A stretch of 64,000 bases of DNA, from positions 1 through 64,000 of the forward strand of contig NZ_WHOB01000035.1 of the NCBI RefSeq assembly GCF_013141775.1, in the 5' to 3' direction. The stretch's first letter is position 1; each line of letters opens with the position of its first letter. A program made the position numbers and the translations under genes. Shown one piece after another: positions 1 to 11,025 of the stretch. The notes beneath the pieces were generated by a model that did no database searches, was not told the origin of the DNA, and saw nothing but the letters and a program-made list of their open reading frames with translations. The DNA is from Paenibacillus phytohabitans (GTDB lineage: Bacteria > Bacillota > Bacilli > Paenibacillales > Paenibacillaceae).

Positions 1-3000
1 CCGTCTACCTTAACTAGCTTGAGCGAACCTAAGGTTTCCTGGTTTGTAATTGGAGCCAGTACCTGCTGGGCTTTCACAGTGATTGTGACATCCTTCGGCG
101 TTGAATCCAATTCATACCCGGCTGGTGCCTTTGTTTCCTCCAACGTGTACGTACCCAGCTTCAAATCATCGAATACAATTTCACCGTTCGCATTGGTAGT
201 TTTCGTTGCTACAACAGTCTTGCTGGAATTCGTGAGCTTGAACTCTGCTCCGGCAAGCTTTTTCGTGGCGTCAGCAGCGTCTACCTTGATGAGCTTTAGC
301 GAACCCAGGGTTTCCACATTCTTAATCGGAGCCAGCACCTGCTGGGCCTTCCCGCTGATTGTGATGTTACGCACTGTCCCATCCAGATCATATCCCGCTG
401 GAGCCTTTGTTTCCTCCAGAGTATACGTTCCAAGCTTCAAATCATCGAATACAATTTCACCATTCGCATTGGTAGTCTTCGTTGCTACCACAATCTTGCT
501 GGAATTCGTGAGCTTGAACTCTGCTCCGGCAAGCTTTTTCGTGTCATCAGCGCCGTCCACCTTGACTAGCTTGAGCGAACCCAGGGTCTCCTGGTTCTTA
601 ATCGGGTCCAGTACCTTCTGTACATTGGAATCAATCGTAATATTCTGTGGTGTTCCATCCAAGTCATATCCGGCTGGAGCCGTCGTCTCCTCCAGGGTAT
701 AGACTCCGACCTTCAAATTATCGAATACAATTTCACCGCTGGCATTGGTAGTCTTTGTTCCTACCACAACCTTGCTGGAATTCGTGAGCTTGAATACAGC
801 TCCTTCAAGCTTCTTCGTCCCGTCAGTTGCATCGACCTTAACGAACTTAATTGAGCCGATGGTTTCTATATTCGCAATCGGGGTCAGAACAAGCTGATCC
901 TTCGAAGTAATCTTGACATTGCGTACCCTTGCATCCAAATCATATCCGTAGGGGGCCTTGGTTTCCACCAGGGTATAGTCCCCAAGATTCAGATCTGTGA
1001 ATTCAATTTCACCATCGTTATTCGTAACACGCGTTACCGCCACATTTGTGCTGGTATTCGTGAGTCTGAACTCTGCTCCGGCAAGCTTCTTATTCACATT
1101 ATTATAATCTACCTTACTTATCTTGAGTGAGCCCAAGGTTTTGGTGTTCTTAATTGGGTCCAGCACCAGCTGATCCTTTAAATCAATCTTGATAGTACGC
1201 ACTGTTCCATCTAAATCATATCCATCCGGAGCCTTGACTTCCTCCAGTGTGTACGTTGCAAGCTTCAAATCATCGAATACAATTTCACCATTGGCATTGG
1301 TAGTCCCTGCCGCAACCACAGTATTGCTGGAATTGTATAATTCGAACTTTGCTCCTGCAAGCTTCTTCGTTCCGTCCGCTGCATCCACCTTTATAAGCTT
1401 GAGTGAGCCTGTGGTTGCTTTATTGGGGATCGACGGCAGAATCTGCTGTACTTTCGAATCAATCTTGACATTACGCACCGTTCCATCCAATTCATACCCG
1501 GTTGGAGCTTCGGTCTCCTTCAGTGTATAATCTCCGAGCTTCAAATTATTGAATACTATTTCACCATTAGCACTGGTAGTCGCCGTTGCCACCATAGCAT
1601 CGCTGGAATCGTACAGCTCGAACTTCGCTCCGGCAAGCTTCTTCGTTCCGTCCGCCGCATCTACCTTAACAAGCTTGAGCGAACCCAAGGTTTCTTTATT
1701 CGTAATTGGAGCCAGCACCTGCTGTACTTTCGAACTAATCGTGATGTTGCGCACCGTGGAATCCAAATCATATCCGGCCGGAGCCTTGGTTTCCTCCAGT
1801 GTATATGCTCCAACCTTCAGATTATCGAATATAATTTCACCACTGGCGTTAGTAGTTGCCGCTGCCACCATGGCATTGCTGGAATTGTACAACTCGAACT
1901 TCGCTCCGGCAAGCTTCTTCGTACTGTCAGCTGCATCTACCTTAACGAGCTTGAGCGAGCCCAGAGTTGCTGTGTTCTTGATCGGTTCCAGAACCTTCTG
2001 CACATCCGAGTCGATCGTAACGCTCTGCTTTGTTGAATCCAGTTCATATCCGGCCGGAGCAGCAGTTTCCTGATAGGAGTAGGTTCCGAACTTCAAATTA
2101 CTGAATACAATTTCCCCGCTGGCATTGGTAGTAGATGTTGCCACTAGAGTATTGCTGGAATTGTATAACTCAAACTTTGCTCCTGCAAGCTTCTTCGTTT
2201 CATCATCTTTATCTACCTTTATTAGTTTAAGCGAACCTTGAAGTGCTTCATTAGTAACCGTCACAGCATTTTGTTGAGCCGGATCAATAGTTACGGGAAC
2301 ACTATTACCATTAAGCTTATATCCAGCCGGTGCTTTAGTTTCTTTGTATGTGTAGCTTCCTCCCATTAATTTCGTAAAAATCACTACGCCGTTTGCATCG
2401 GCAGTTCCCGTTTCGACCAATTTATTTGCTGCATCATACAGTTCAAACTCTGCACCTGCAAGTTTTTTGGACGAATCATCCTGGGCAACCTTAGTCAGCT
2501 TGAGCGAGCCGTTATAATCATTCGTAACGGTCAGCAGAACAGGTGTAGAAGAATTAATGGTTACCGTCCGTGCTGTAGTAGTATCCAGTGCATATCCGGT
2601 AGGTGCCTTTGTTTCCTTTAGAACATATTTACCGGCCCGCAAATTAGTGAACTCCAGATTACCAGCTGAATCACTGGTTGCTTTTACTGTATCCTTCAGT
2701 TCTGTACCTACAATGCGACCCAGGGAGAACTCAGCACCCTGAAGATTTTTAGTTTGGTCTGCATTTGTTTTCAGCACCTTAAGCGAGCCTTTCACACCGC
2801 TGCCCGTACCTCCGGTATCAACGATGGTGAAGCTTTGGGTGAATGAAGAAGGTTTATTTACCAGTTGGGACCCCAATCCACTGAACGACACAGCATTGGT
2901 TACAGGTACGGTCCCTACTGCCGTAATGACTGACTTATAGGTGAGAATGTATGGTTTATTAATGGTGTTCGTAAATGCCAGCTTGAATGTATCCTTGCCG

Positions 3001-5504
3001 GTACTGTCCGTGATGAAATCCAGCGTATAATCCTTGTCACGCTCAAGCTTGTTAGCCGTTACATTTACAGTCCCGTTTGCAGGGTTAACAGTGGTCTCAA
3101 CAAGCTGGAAGCTTTCAGGCAGCAGTACCTGATTACTACTCGGAGTATCCACGACTTGAACATTGCTCACGTTTGACTGGTTTGCATTAATCGTTACTGT
3201 CCAGTTAATGATAGTTTGATCAGAACTATCCCGGGATCCGGTTTTTGTTACATATTGTCCGCCATTCGTTACACTTGCACTGCCGGATAATACTTCCGAG
3301 ACTGGCTTATCGCCCGAGTTATTCAAAATGGCGTTATTAGTAACGCTAGACAGGTTAATATCACCGTCTTTGAACTCCGTTTTAAAAACTACATAGAAAG
3401 CATAATCCAGGCTGTCTTTGAATTTAACCTTGAGCAATTTATCTGTTACAGTAACTGTGTAGTCTGTACCCTCAACCAAAGCAGGATTTACAGAGTAATG
3501 TGCTCCATCAGCACCATAATTCATCTTATTAACGATCACAGTACCCGCAACTACCTGCTGACCCGCCGGAAGCGTATCAACCAGCTCCGCACCTGCAGCG
3601 AGCACTCTTTTATTATAGTTCGCTCCAACTGTCCAGGTGATTTTCTTACTGGCTATATCATACTTTCCTGTCTTAAATCCATTCTTTATAACTTTACCGT
3701 CTGGAGTGAATGTTGAACTTGATGTCTGAGCACTGCTTGATGTTTTTTCATTCCACACAATGGATGCAGTATTAATGAAATATTTTGAAGCAGTGATCAA
3801 CGAGTAATAATCAAATTTAGTACTGTACGTAATCGTGTAAGCCTTAGTAATTGGCTTTAAAAATTTAATCTCAAAACCCTCATTCACCTTAAATTCACCA
3901 GAGCCTAAATTGGTGATCTCATAATCTGTACCTTCAACAAGCGCAGGCGAAATATCCGGTTTCCCGATCAGTTGCAATCCTGCGTTAGTAAATTTATCGG
4001 TAAGTACCAGGTTTGTCATAGTTCTGCTGTCTTCATTAACCTTAATAGTCCATTTCACGGTCTTGTTCAAGTAGTCTACATCCGTACCGTTATTTACAGC
4101 CTGCTTGTTCAAAATACGTTGGGTAGTCGAAGTACTCGTTTGAACAGTTTGCCCGTTATATGTCGCCTTATTTACGATACTCTCACCAGAGTATACCCGC
4201 TCAGCTACCTTTGTCTTATAGACAATCCGGTAGGCAGATTGAATATCATGGTTGAACTGAAGCTTAAATCCGGCTGTATCTGATACGTCAGGTAGTTGTG
4301 TCAGCGTATAATCTGTATCTGCGATCAACGTTCCGTCATCTGTTCCAGATCCATTTTGATCCAGCTTGACCTTATAGATAATCATTGAACCATCAACATA
4401 GTCTTGGGTTATGTTGAAATAATCAGTCAGCACAGCATTATTCGACGTTATGGATTTTTCATTATAATTGAACCTAATCTCCCAAGTAATGGTCTCATCC
4501 GATGAATTATAACCGCTTGTAAACTTTTCCAGCGTTTTGCCCAAGTTAATATTAACCTCTGCAGAGGCAGTTTGAGGTGAGCCATTAGCAGTCAGTGTAG
4601 CTGTATTATTAAACTTTGTTTGCTCTGTAGTACTTATGTTCTTGGTAGTAAACTTTATCCGGTAGGCTTCATTTATTGAATTATTGAATTTGAGATCCAA
4701 TTTGGTCAGATCACTTGCGGTCGTGTCATAGAGTGCAGAACTGACCTGCCCGCCAAGGGTTAAGTTTCCTTTAACATCCACCGTCAAGGCATATACAGCA
4801 ATAGAAGCCGGGTCCAGCTCCAAGCCTGTCTGCATGGGGTCAGTAATTACAGCATTATCAAGTTTGTTCAAAAGCGTATTTACATCAACCGTCCAGTCAA
4901 TACTGCTGGCATTATATTTTTGCGGCATGGGTGTTCCGGTTTTGGTGATAGCTTTGCCGTTACTGGGTTGAACCTGAAGTGTAATTGAGTTATCGGCATT
5001 TCCCGCTATCGGAAAATGGAGTACCTGCGTTGTGCTGCCGGTAACTGTAGTTAAGCTTAGGGTGGATTCAACCCAAAAAGTGCCTTTTATATCCAATAGC
5101 CCTTCAATATTTTCATTAAAAACAAATACGACTTTATTATCTGCACCTACAGTATAAGTACCAATTCCATTAGCGAATTCACTATTAACCAGCGTACCGG
5201 AGTACGTTTGATTAATTTTTAATTGGGAAGGAAGGGTATACGTGTATGTAGCGCCTTTGTCATACTTTGCATCCGGAAGCTCATAAGTCAAATTCAGCCT
5301 AACCATAGAATCCAGCTTGTACACACTATCCGTAACCTGCATCCCATTTTCGTAAACCGAGAGTGTTACAGTTTTAACAATATCTTCGGTAATTTCTGTG
5401 TTCACTGCATCCGCATTTACATTGGTGAAGAAACCCATTGCATTAGCGAATGATGTTATAAACAATATTATTCCGAGCCCCAGTGCCCATTTTTTCTTTT
5501 TCAT
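1..5504 (-). CDS. Giant CnaB-repeat surface adhesin (C-terminus beyond window)
   Basis: Partial gene: about 1834 codons are visible from the ATG at 5504 and the frame is still open at base 1. Residues 1-33 form a signal peptide (KKKK, hydrophobic core, probable cleavage after NADA). Residues 35-180 are an Ig-like adhesin head. From about 185 to 900 there are five modules of 140-150 residues, each opening with a pattern such as ITWTV or IDWTV, resembling the collagen-binding A domains of Cna-type adhesins. From about residue 905 there are ten complete CnaB-like repeats plus the start of an eleventh. Each has the Lys of GSLKLVKVD, the Glu of YTLEETKAP and a terminal Asn (PITN), the residues that form intramolecular isopeptide bonds in this family. 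An LPxTG or other anchor would lie beyond the window. An in-frame ATG lies 27 bp upstream, but the chosen start follows a GGGAGAGG. The gene is visibly AT-richer than its neighbours. Role in adhesion is inferred; the ligand is unknown. Confidence 0.9.
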   Translation of the reverse strand, partial: MKKKKWALGLGIILFITSFANAMGFFTNVNADAVNTEITEDIVKTVTLSVYENGMQVTDSVYKLDSMVRLNLTYELPDAKYDKGATYTYTLPSQLKINQTYSGTLVNSEFANGIGTYTVGADNKVVFVFNENIEGLLDIKGTFWVESTLSLTTVTGSTTQVLHFPIAGNADNSITLQVQPSNGKAITKTGTPMPQKYNASSIDWTVDVNTLLNKLDNAVITDPMQTGLELDPASIAVYALTVDVKGNLTLGGQVSSALYDTTASDLTKLDLKFNNSINEAYRIKFTTKNISTTEQTKFNNTATLTANGSPQTASAEVNINLGKTLEKFTSGYNSSDETITWEIRFNYNEKSITSNNAVLTDYFNITQDYVDGSMIIYKVKLDQNGSGTDDGTLIADTDYTLTQLPDVSDTAGFKLQFNHDIQSAYRIVYKTKVAERVYSGESIVNKATYNGQTVQTSTSTTQRILNKQAVNNGTDVDYLNKTVKWTIKVNEDSRTMTNLVLTDKFTNAGLQLIGKPDISPALVEGTDYEITNLGSGEFKVNEGFEIKFLKPITKAYTITYSTKFDYYSLITASKYFINTASIVWNEKTSSSAQTSSSTFTPDGKVIKNGFKTGKYDIASKKITWTVGANYNKRVLAAGAELVDTLPAGQQVVAGTVIVNKMNYGADGAHYSVNPALVEGTDYTVTVTDKLLKVKFKDSLDYAFYVVFKTEFKDGDINLSSVTNNAILNNSGDKPVSEVLSGSASVTNGGQYVTKTGSRDSSDQTIINWTVTINANQSNVSNVQVVDTPSSNQVLLPESFQLVETTVNPANGTVNVTANKLERDKDYTLDFITDSTGKDTFKLAFTNTINKPYILTYKSVITAVGTVPVTNAVSFSGLGSQLVNKPSSFTQSFTIVDTGGTGSGVKGSLKVLKTNADQTKNLQGAEFSLGRIVGTELKDTVKATSDSAGNLEFTNLRAGKYVLKETKAPTGYALDTTTARTVTINSSTPVLLTVTNDYNGSLKLTKVAQDDSSKKLAGAEFELYDAANKLVETGTADANGVVIFTKLMGGSYTYKETKAPAGYKLNGNSVPVTIDPAQQNAVTVTNEALQGSLKLIKVDKDDETKKLAGAKFELYNSSNTLVATSTTNASGEIVFSNLKFGTYSYQETAAPAGYELDSTKQSVTIDSDVQKVLEPIKNTATLGSLKLVKVDAADSTKKLAGAKFELYNSSNAMVAAATTNASGEIIFDNLKVGAYTLEETKAPAGYDLDSTVRNITISSKVQQVLAPITNKETLGSLKLVKVDAADGTKKLAGAKFELYDSSDAMVATATTSANGEIVFNNLKLGDYTLKETEAPTGYELDGTVRNVKIDSKVQQILPSIPNKATTGSLKLIKVDAADGTKKLAGAKFELYNSSNTVVAAGTTNANGEIVFDDLKLATYTLEEVKAPDGYDLDGTVRTIKIDLKDQLVLDPIKNTKTLGSLKISKVDYNNVNKKLAGAEFRLTNTSTNVAVTRVTNNDGEIEFTDLNLGDYTLVETKAPYGYDLDARVRNVKITSKDQLVLTPIANIETIGSIKFVKVDATDGTKKLEGAVFKLTNSSKVVVGTKTTNASGEIVFDNLKVGVYTLEETTAPAGYDLDGTPQNITIDSNVQKVLDPIKNQETLGSLKLVKVDGADDTKKLAGAEFKLTNSSKIVVATKTTNANGEIVFDDLKLGTYTLEETKAPAGYDLDGTVRNITISGKAQQVLAPIKNVETLGSLKLIKVDAADATKKLAGAEFKLTNSSKTVVATKTTNANGEIVFDDLKLGTYTLEETKAPAGYELDSTPKDVTITVKAQQVLAPITNQETLGSLKLVKVD
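5..2793 (-). repeat. Tandem 276-bp repeats encoding CnaB domains
   Basis: The complement of the GSLKLVKVD start motif recurs at about 5, 281, 557, 833, 1109, 1385, 1661, 1937 and 2213, an exact 276-bp (92-codon) period. Two more diverged N-terminal copies start near 2489 and 2769. Inner copies are nearly identical in long stretches, whereas the first two and the copy at 833-1109 are more divergent. Such an array can expand or contract by recombination and can be collapsed in short-read assemblies. Confidence 0.95.
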
Positions 5505-5715
5505 TAATCTCAAGACCTCTCCCTCTTTCATATGTATAATTTGTTCTTACTTCAGTCGCGGAATGATCAGATAAGACATTAGAGCAGTGACATGAACAAT
5601 TTCTGAACAGCTAAGTAATTTCCCCATTTCTCACTCCAATTTCCTAAAAACCGCTTAGTATTGACAAAGAAAGTGCCAAAAGGCGTGATTATGACAAGAT
5701 AAATTGTAACTAAAG

Positions 5716-5748
5716 TCACTGATAAATCACTGACAAACCGCTGATAAA
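5716..5748 (-). promoter_or_regulatory. Three tandem 11-bp direct repeats upstream of adhesin gene
   Basis: On the minus strand three contiguous 11-mers read TTTATCAGCGG, TTTGTCAGTGA and TTTATCAGTGA. A weaker fourth unit may follow. Direct repeats with an 11-bp period are typical of response-regulator sites such as PhoP boxes. They sit about 210 bp upstream of the adhesin start. No convincing -35/-10 pair was found between them and the gene. The rest of 5505-5761 shows nothing else I can name. Confidence 0.5.
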
Positions 5749-5761
5749 CTCACAAATCCCC

Positions 5762-5816
5762 CTAAGAAAAACAAAAAAGCCATTGGGCCAGCAGAATGTT
5801 CTGCTGGCCCAATGGC
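5762..5816 (-). terminator. Intrinsic terminator of the ilv-leu operon
   Basis: An 18-bp perfect inverted repeat (5779-5796 with 5799-5816, 2-base loop) is followed on the minus strand by a T-rich tract. It lies 46 bp beyond the leuA stop codon, so the operon ends after leuA, without leuBCD. Confidence 0.93.
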
Positions 5817-5861
5817 CTAAACTCAGGTTTTAATTTAGTGGAAAGCTTCTATATATACCGT

Positions 5862-7403
5862 TTACAGGCTGGCTTGGTCGGCCGGGAGCAGCGTCTTACG
5901 CTTCTCAATAAGCTTGTTCAGTGCATCCAGATAGGCTCTGGCACTCGCTTCCAGGATATCGGTACTGAGTCCGCGGCCCTGCGCTGCGATCTCGCCTTGG
6001 GACAGCACAACATGAACCTCACCCTGTGCGTCTTTACCTCTGCTGACTGCCTTAATCGAATAGTCGCCCAAGGTGACTTCCTCACCAGTAGCCTGATCAA
6101 TGGCGTTATAGATCGCGTCTACGGAACCATTACCCTCGGCAACTGCCACAATCGGCTGCGGCTCCTGCCCGTTAATAATAACTTTGGCCGTTGGCGTAGC
6201 TTCATTACCATAAGTCACATATATTGTCTGCAGGCTGAAGGTCTCCGGTGTATCGATCAGCTTCTCTTCCAGAAGAGCCAGAATATCCTCATCCGAGACT
6301 TCCTTCTTCTTGTCCGCCAGATCCTTGAACTTGGCAAAAGCGGCATTCAGCTCTTCCTCCGGGACGTCATAGCCCAGATCACTGAGCTTGTCGCGGAAGG
6401 CATGGCGTCCGGAGTGCTTGCCGAGCACCAGCTTGCTCTCTTTGAGTCCGATCGTTTCAGGCGTCATGATCTCGTAGGTGGTCTTCTCCTTCAGCATGCC
6501 ATCCTGATGAATACCGGATTCATGCGCGAAGGCGTTGGCCCCGACGATGGCTTTATTCCCGGGCACTACCATCCCGGTCAGCTTGCTGACCAAGCGGCTG
6601 GTACGGGATATTTCCGACAGGACCAGTGAAGTTTTGGCGTCAAAAAATTCGCTGCGGGTCTCCAGCGCCAGCGCTACCTCTTCAATAGCTGTATTTCCTG
6701 CCCGTTCGCCAATGCCGTTAATGGTGCCTTCGATCTGATCCGCACCATTCTGAATGGCAGCAAGCGTATTGGCGGTAGCCATCCCCAGATCATTATGACA
6801 ATGTGCACTGAGCTGTACCCGTTCGATATCCGGCACCGTATCCTTCAGGAATTTGAAAATCGCTCCGTATTCCGAAGGATTCAAATAGCCCACAGTATCA
6901 GGGATGTTCACCACATTGGCTCCTTCACGGATCGCCATCGACACCATTTCAGCCATGAAGTCACGTTCTGTCCGGCCGGCATCTTCCAAAGAGAACTCCA
7001 GCTTAGGGAAATATTTCTTGGCATAACGGATAGCCGACTGCGCAGTTTCCAGTACCTGTGCTTTATCCATACGGAGCTTGTGCTGGCGGTGAATCGGTGA
7101 TGTAGCAAGGAAAATATGAATACAAGGATCCTGTGCTCCCTGCAGCGCTTCCTTAACCGCATCGATATCACTCTCTCTGGAACGGGAGAGGCCAATCAAA
7201 GTGACGTTCTTCACGGCTCTGGCCACTGCGTTAACCGCAGCCAGATCTCCGGGCGATGCCGCAGGGAATCCGGCTTCCATCCGGTCAATTCCCAGCTTCT
7301 CCAGCTGATAGGCGATTTCCACCTTCTCGCGCGTGTTGAGGTTCACACCCGGTGACTGCTCTCCGTCACGCAGCGTCGTGTCGAACACATATATTTTCCG
7401 CAT
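5862..7403 (-). CDS. leuA: 2-isopropylmalate synthase
   Basis: Catalyses condensation of acetyl-CoA with 2-oxoisovalerate, the first committed step of leucine synthesis. The 513-residue protein starts MRKIYVFDTTLRDGEQSPG, the family signature, and has the metal-binding HCHNDLGMA. It ends in the C-terminal regulatory (leucine-binding) domain, with length normal for the LeuA type 1 family. The start at 7403 is preceded by GGAGG at good spacing; the open frame extends 25 codons further upstream but without a ribosome-binding site. It is the last gene of ilvB-ilvN-ilvC-leuA, about 105 bp after ilvC, and is presumably controlled by the leucine T-box at 11.0-11.4 kb. In Bacillus subtilis leuBCD follow leuA; here a terminator follows. 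Confidence 0.97.
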   Translation of the reverse strand: MRKIYVFDTTLRDGEQSPGVNLNTREKVEIAYQLEKLGIDRMEAGFPAASPGDLAAVNAVARAVKNVTLIGLSRSRESDIDAVKEALQGAQDPCIHIFLATSPIHRQHKLRMDKAQVLETAQSAIRYAKKYFPKLEFSLEDAGRTERDFMAEMVSMAIREGANVVNIPDTVGYLNPSEYGAIFKFLKDTVPDIERVQLSAHCHNDLGMATANTLAAIQNGADQIEGTINGIGERAGNTAIEEVALALETRSEFFDAKTSLVLSEISRTSRLVSKLTGMVVPGNKAIVGANAFAHESGIHQDGMLKEKTTYEIMTPETIGLKESKLVLGKHSGRHAFRDKLSDLGYDVPEEELNAAFAKFKDLADKKKEVSDEDILALLEEKLIDTPETFSLQTIYVTYGNEATPTAKVIINGQEPQPIVAVAEGNGSVDAIYNAIDQATGEEVTLGDYSIKAVSRGKDAQGEVHVVLSQGEIAAQGRGLSTDILEASARAYLDALNKLIEKRKTLLPADQASL

Positions 7404-7508
7404 GCTGAGCACCTCCTGCAAATTGTCCATAAATCCCCAAATGCGGCTCGCAAAATTACGGCCGCATCTGAGAATCACCTATGGTTCATGTAGTCTTAAG
7501 TATATGTC

Positions 7509-8516
<1,008 letters not shown>

Positions 8517-8534
8517 TTAATTTGGACCCATCGT

Positions 8535-8607
8535 AAAGAGCGGGTGCTTCAAGAGCGCGGTGCTTCCTTAACTATGCATTGGCGTGCTCCTCAAGCCCCC
8601 GCTCTTT
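8535..8607 (-). promoter_or_regulatory. Large stem-loop between ilvN and ilvC
   Basis: The arms AAAGAGCGGG and CCCGCTCTTT (10 bp, perfect) enclose a second GCTT/AAGC pairing and a loop of roughly 40 bases. No T-run follows, so it is not a classical terminator. Placed just before ilvC, it could be an mRNA processing or stabilising element; the ilv-leu mRNA of B. subtilis is known to be processed into fragments of differing stability. Its function here is inference. Confidence 0.6.
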
Positions 8608-8683
8608 CGCGGGAAAGCCTAACCATATCTTAATAAATTAATGCAAGCAAGCAGTAATTCGTTAAAGCTGTAAATTGTGACGA

Positions 8684-9163
8684 TCACGCATTACCGCGGA
8701 TCATCGCCGTTACACCTGTTCGTGACAGTTCCTTAATGCCATAAGGCTTCAGCAGCTCAATCATAGCATCAATTTTCTGGGTCTCTCCAACTACCTGTAC
8801 TAGTAAGCTTGTTGTTCCGATATCCACTACCGAGGCCCGGAAGGTTTCGACAACACCCATAATCTCAGGCCGTTCAGCCGGATCAGCCTTGACCTTAATC
8901 AACGCCAGCTCACGGGCAACCATGGGCTTGGAGCCAAGATCAATAACCTTGATGACATCGATCAGCTTGTAGAGCTGCTTCTCAATCTGCTCAAGCGTAT
9001 GCTGGTCTCCAAGAGTAACGATAACCATCCGGGACAGCCCAATCTCTTCAGACTGGCCTACAGTTATACTCTCAATATTGAACCCCCGGCGGCCGAATAG
9101 TCCGGATACCCGCTGCAGCACACCTGGCTGGTCATTTACAAGCACGGAAATCGTATGTCTCAT
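8684..9163 (-). CDS. ilvN: Acetolactate synthase small (regulatory) subunit
   Basis: Regulatory partner of IlvB that confers valine feedback inhibition. The roughly 159-residue protein has an N-terminal ACT domain (HTISVLVNDQPGVLQRVSGL, then RRGFNIESITVG) and the C-terminal ALS_ss domain ending GVTAMIRG. The start is ATG 9163, with GTG at 9166 immediately before it; the sequence GGGGGAT inside the end of ilvB serves as ribosome-binding site. It begins a few bases after the ilvB stop, suggesting translational coupling and equimolar subunits. Also called ilvH. Confidence 0.96.
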   Translation of the reverse strand: MRHTISVLVNDQPGVLQRVSGLFGRRGFNIESITVGQSEEIGLSRMVIVTLGDQHTLEQIEKQLYKLIDVIKVIDLGSKPMVARELALIKVKADPAERPEIMGVVETFRASVVDIGTTSLLVQVVGETQKIDAMIELLKPYGIKELSRTGVTAMIRGNA

Positions 9164-9168
9164 CACCG

Positions 9169-10920
9169 CTATTCATCCCCCATCAGCATTTGATCAATGG
9201 TTGACCCTTGGGTTACCATCGGGTAGACATTCTCGTCTTTAGGGACAACGAATTCTACCAGGACGGGTCCAGGTGTTTCCAGGGCTTCTTTCCACGCAGC
9301 TCCGGCTTCCTCTTTATTCGTAGCCCGCAGACCCTTAACTCCGTAAGCTTCAGCCAATTTCACAAAATCCGGACTGCCGGCAAGATCGGTATAGCTGTAA
9401 CGCTTCTCATAGATGAGATTCTGCCATTGCCGGACCATTCCCAGTACCTGATTGTTGATTACAACGATTTTGACCGGAATCTTATTAATCGCACAAATTG
9501 CAAGTTCCTGTGAACACATCTGCATGCCGCCGTCACCATTAATGGAGACTACCAGCCGCTCCGGATGTGCCATTTGCGCTCCGATTGCCGCAGGGAAGCC
9601 GAAGCCCATTGTACCAAGACCACCCGAAGTAATCCATGCGCGCGGGTGATTGAATTTGTAATATTGTGCAGCCCACATCTGGTGCTGTCCTACGTCAGTA
9701 GTAACAATTGCCTCGCCTTTAGTGGTGTCATTAATCATTTGAATTACCCATTGCGGTTTCAGCTCTGACTCTGAATCTTTATAACGCAGCGGCTGATCCA
9801 GCTTCCACTGGGCGATTTGCGTTCTCCAGGCATCCGCATTCGCGGCCCGCTTAACATCAGGAATCAGCATTTCCAGCACGGTTTTGACATCGCCAACGAT
9901 TGGAATATCAGGCGATACATTCTTGCCGATCTCCGCCGGATCGATGTCGATATGAACAATCTTGGCTTTGGGAGCGAAACCATCCAGCTTACCGGTTACA
10001 CGGTCATCAAACCGGGCACCAATATTAATCAGCAGATCGCATTGTTGAATCGCATTGTTCGCTGTATAGGTACCGTGCATGCCCGGCATTCCCATCCACA
10101 GATCCTCCGCACTCGGATAACAGCCCAGACCCAGCAGTGTTGTAGTAATAGGAATTTCTGTACGCTTCACGAATTCATACATCGCTTCATGCGCTCCGGA
10201 GTAAATGACCCCGCCGCCTGCAATAATGATCGGACGCTCTGCAGCAGCAATGGCCTTCACCAGCTTATCAAGCTGAAGCTTGTTAGGCACAGTGCGCGGG
10301 TTGTAGCCGCGAAGGTTAACGCCTTGCTGCTGAACCGGCGTGAACAATGTCTTAGCAGCAGATACATCCTTCGGAATATCAATCAGTACCGGACCCTTGC
10401 GTCCCGTATTCGCGATATGGAAGGCCTCATGAATAATTCGCGGCAGGTCTTCAACATCCCGTACCAGATAGCTGTGCTTCGTAATCGGCATCGTTATACC
10501 GGTAATATCCGCTTCCTGAAAAGCATCTGTGCCGATCAGGCTGGAGAATACGTTCCCGGTGATTACCACCAGCGGAACAGAGTCCATGAATGCAGTAGCA
10601 ATTCCTGTTACCAGATTAGTTGCCCCCGGGCCTGAAGTGGCGATACATACGCCTGCTTTGCCGCTCGCTCTGGCATATCCGTCAGCTGCATGAATCGCTC
10701 CCTGCTCATGGCGTGTCAGAATATGTTTGAAATCATCGAATCCATAAAGAGCATCATAGATATAGAGTACAGCCCCGCCCGGATATCCGAATACAGTATC
10801 CACACCTTCCAGTACTAGACTGCGCAGCAGGACTTCGGAACCTGTAATCACCTCAGGATTTTTCCATTTCTCACGTAACTGCTCTATAGACCGCACTTCT
10901 TCCGGTAATTGCGCGCTCAT
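9169..10920 (-). CDS. ilvB: Acetolactate synthase catalytic subunit (biosynthetic type)
   Basis: A thiamine-diphosphate enzyme that joins two pyruvates, or pyruvate and 2-oxobutyrate, as the first common step of branched-chain amino-acid synthesis. At 583 residues it has the three expected domains: the N-terminal ThDP-binding part ([18 protein letters not shown] with the catalytic-type Glu in [16 protein letters not shown]), a central FAD-binding-like domain, and the C-terminal ThDP motif [12 protein letters not shown]...NN. The start at 10920 (MSAQLPEE) has GGGAGGAAT in front; the open frame extends 13 codons further without support. First gene of the operon, about 105 bp downstream of the T-box terminator. 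Confidence 0.97.
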   Translation of the reverse strand: MSAQLPEEVRSIEQLREKWKNPEVITGSEVLLRSLVLEGVDTVFGYPGGAVLYIYDALYGFDDFKHILTRHEQGAIHAADGYARASGKAGVCIATSGPGATNLVTGIATAFMDSVPLVVITGNVFSSLIGTDAFQEADITGITMPITKHSYLVRDVEDLPRIIHEAFHIANTGRKGPVLIDIPKDVSAAKTLFTPVQQQGVNLRGYNPRTVPNKLQLDKLVKAIAAAERPIIIAGGGVIYSGAHEAMYEFVKRTEIPITTTLLGLGCYPSAEDLWMGMPGMHGTYTANNAIQQCDLLINIGARFDDRVTGKLDGFAPKAKIVHIDIDPAEIGKNVSPDIPIVGDVKTVLEMLIPDVKRAANADAWRTQIAQWKLDQPLRYKDSESELKPQWVIQMINDTTKGEAIVTTDVGQHQMWAAQYYKFNHPRAWITSGGLGTMGFGFPAAIGAQMAHPERLVVSINGDGGMQMCSQELAICAINKIPVKIVVINNQVLGMVRQWQNLIYEKRYSYTDLAGSPDFVKLAEAYGVKGLRATNKEEAGAAWKEALETPGPVLVEFVVPKDENVYPMVTQGSTIDQMLMGDE

Positions 10921-11025
10921 CAGTATTCCTCCCTTCGATTGTTCACATTCATTATTCAAATGACAGGACGTCTTTTATACAACATTTAATATTGACGAAC
11001 AGGCTGTAAATCCTCCCTATTCAAC

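Noticed and set aside
19-2073. Long plus-strand open frames (up to 227 codons) opposite the CnaB repeats
   Set aside because: They are mirror frames of the repeated minus-strand coding sequence; no ribosome-binding sites and repeated composition.
5640-5680. TGGCAC-N5-TTGT on the minus strand resembles a sigma-54 promoter upstream of the adhesin
   Set aside because: The invariant GC of the -12 element is GT here, and no activator site or gene context supports it.
10975-10995. TTTTATACAACATTTAAT near the ilvB start resembles half of an array palindrome
   Set aside because: Only one half-site, no partner at 5 bp and no phased neighbours.
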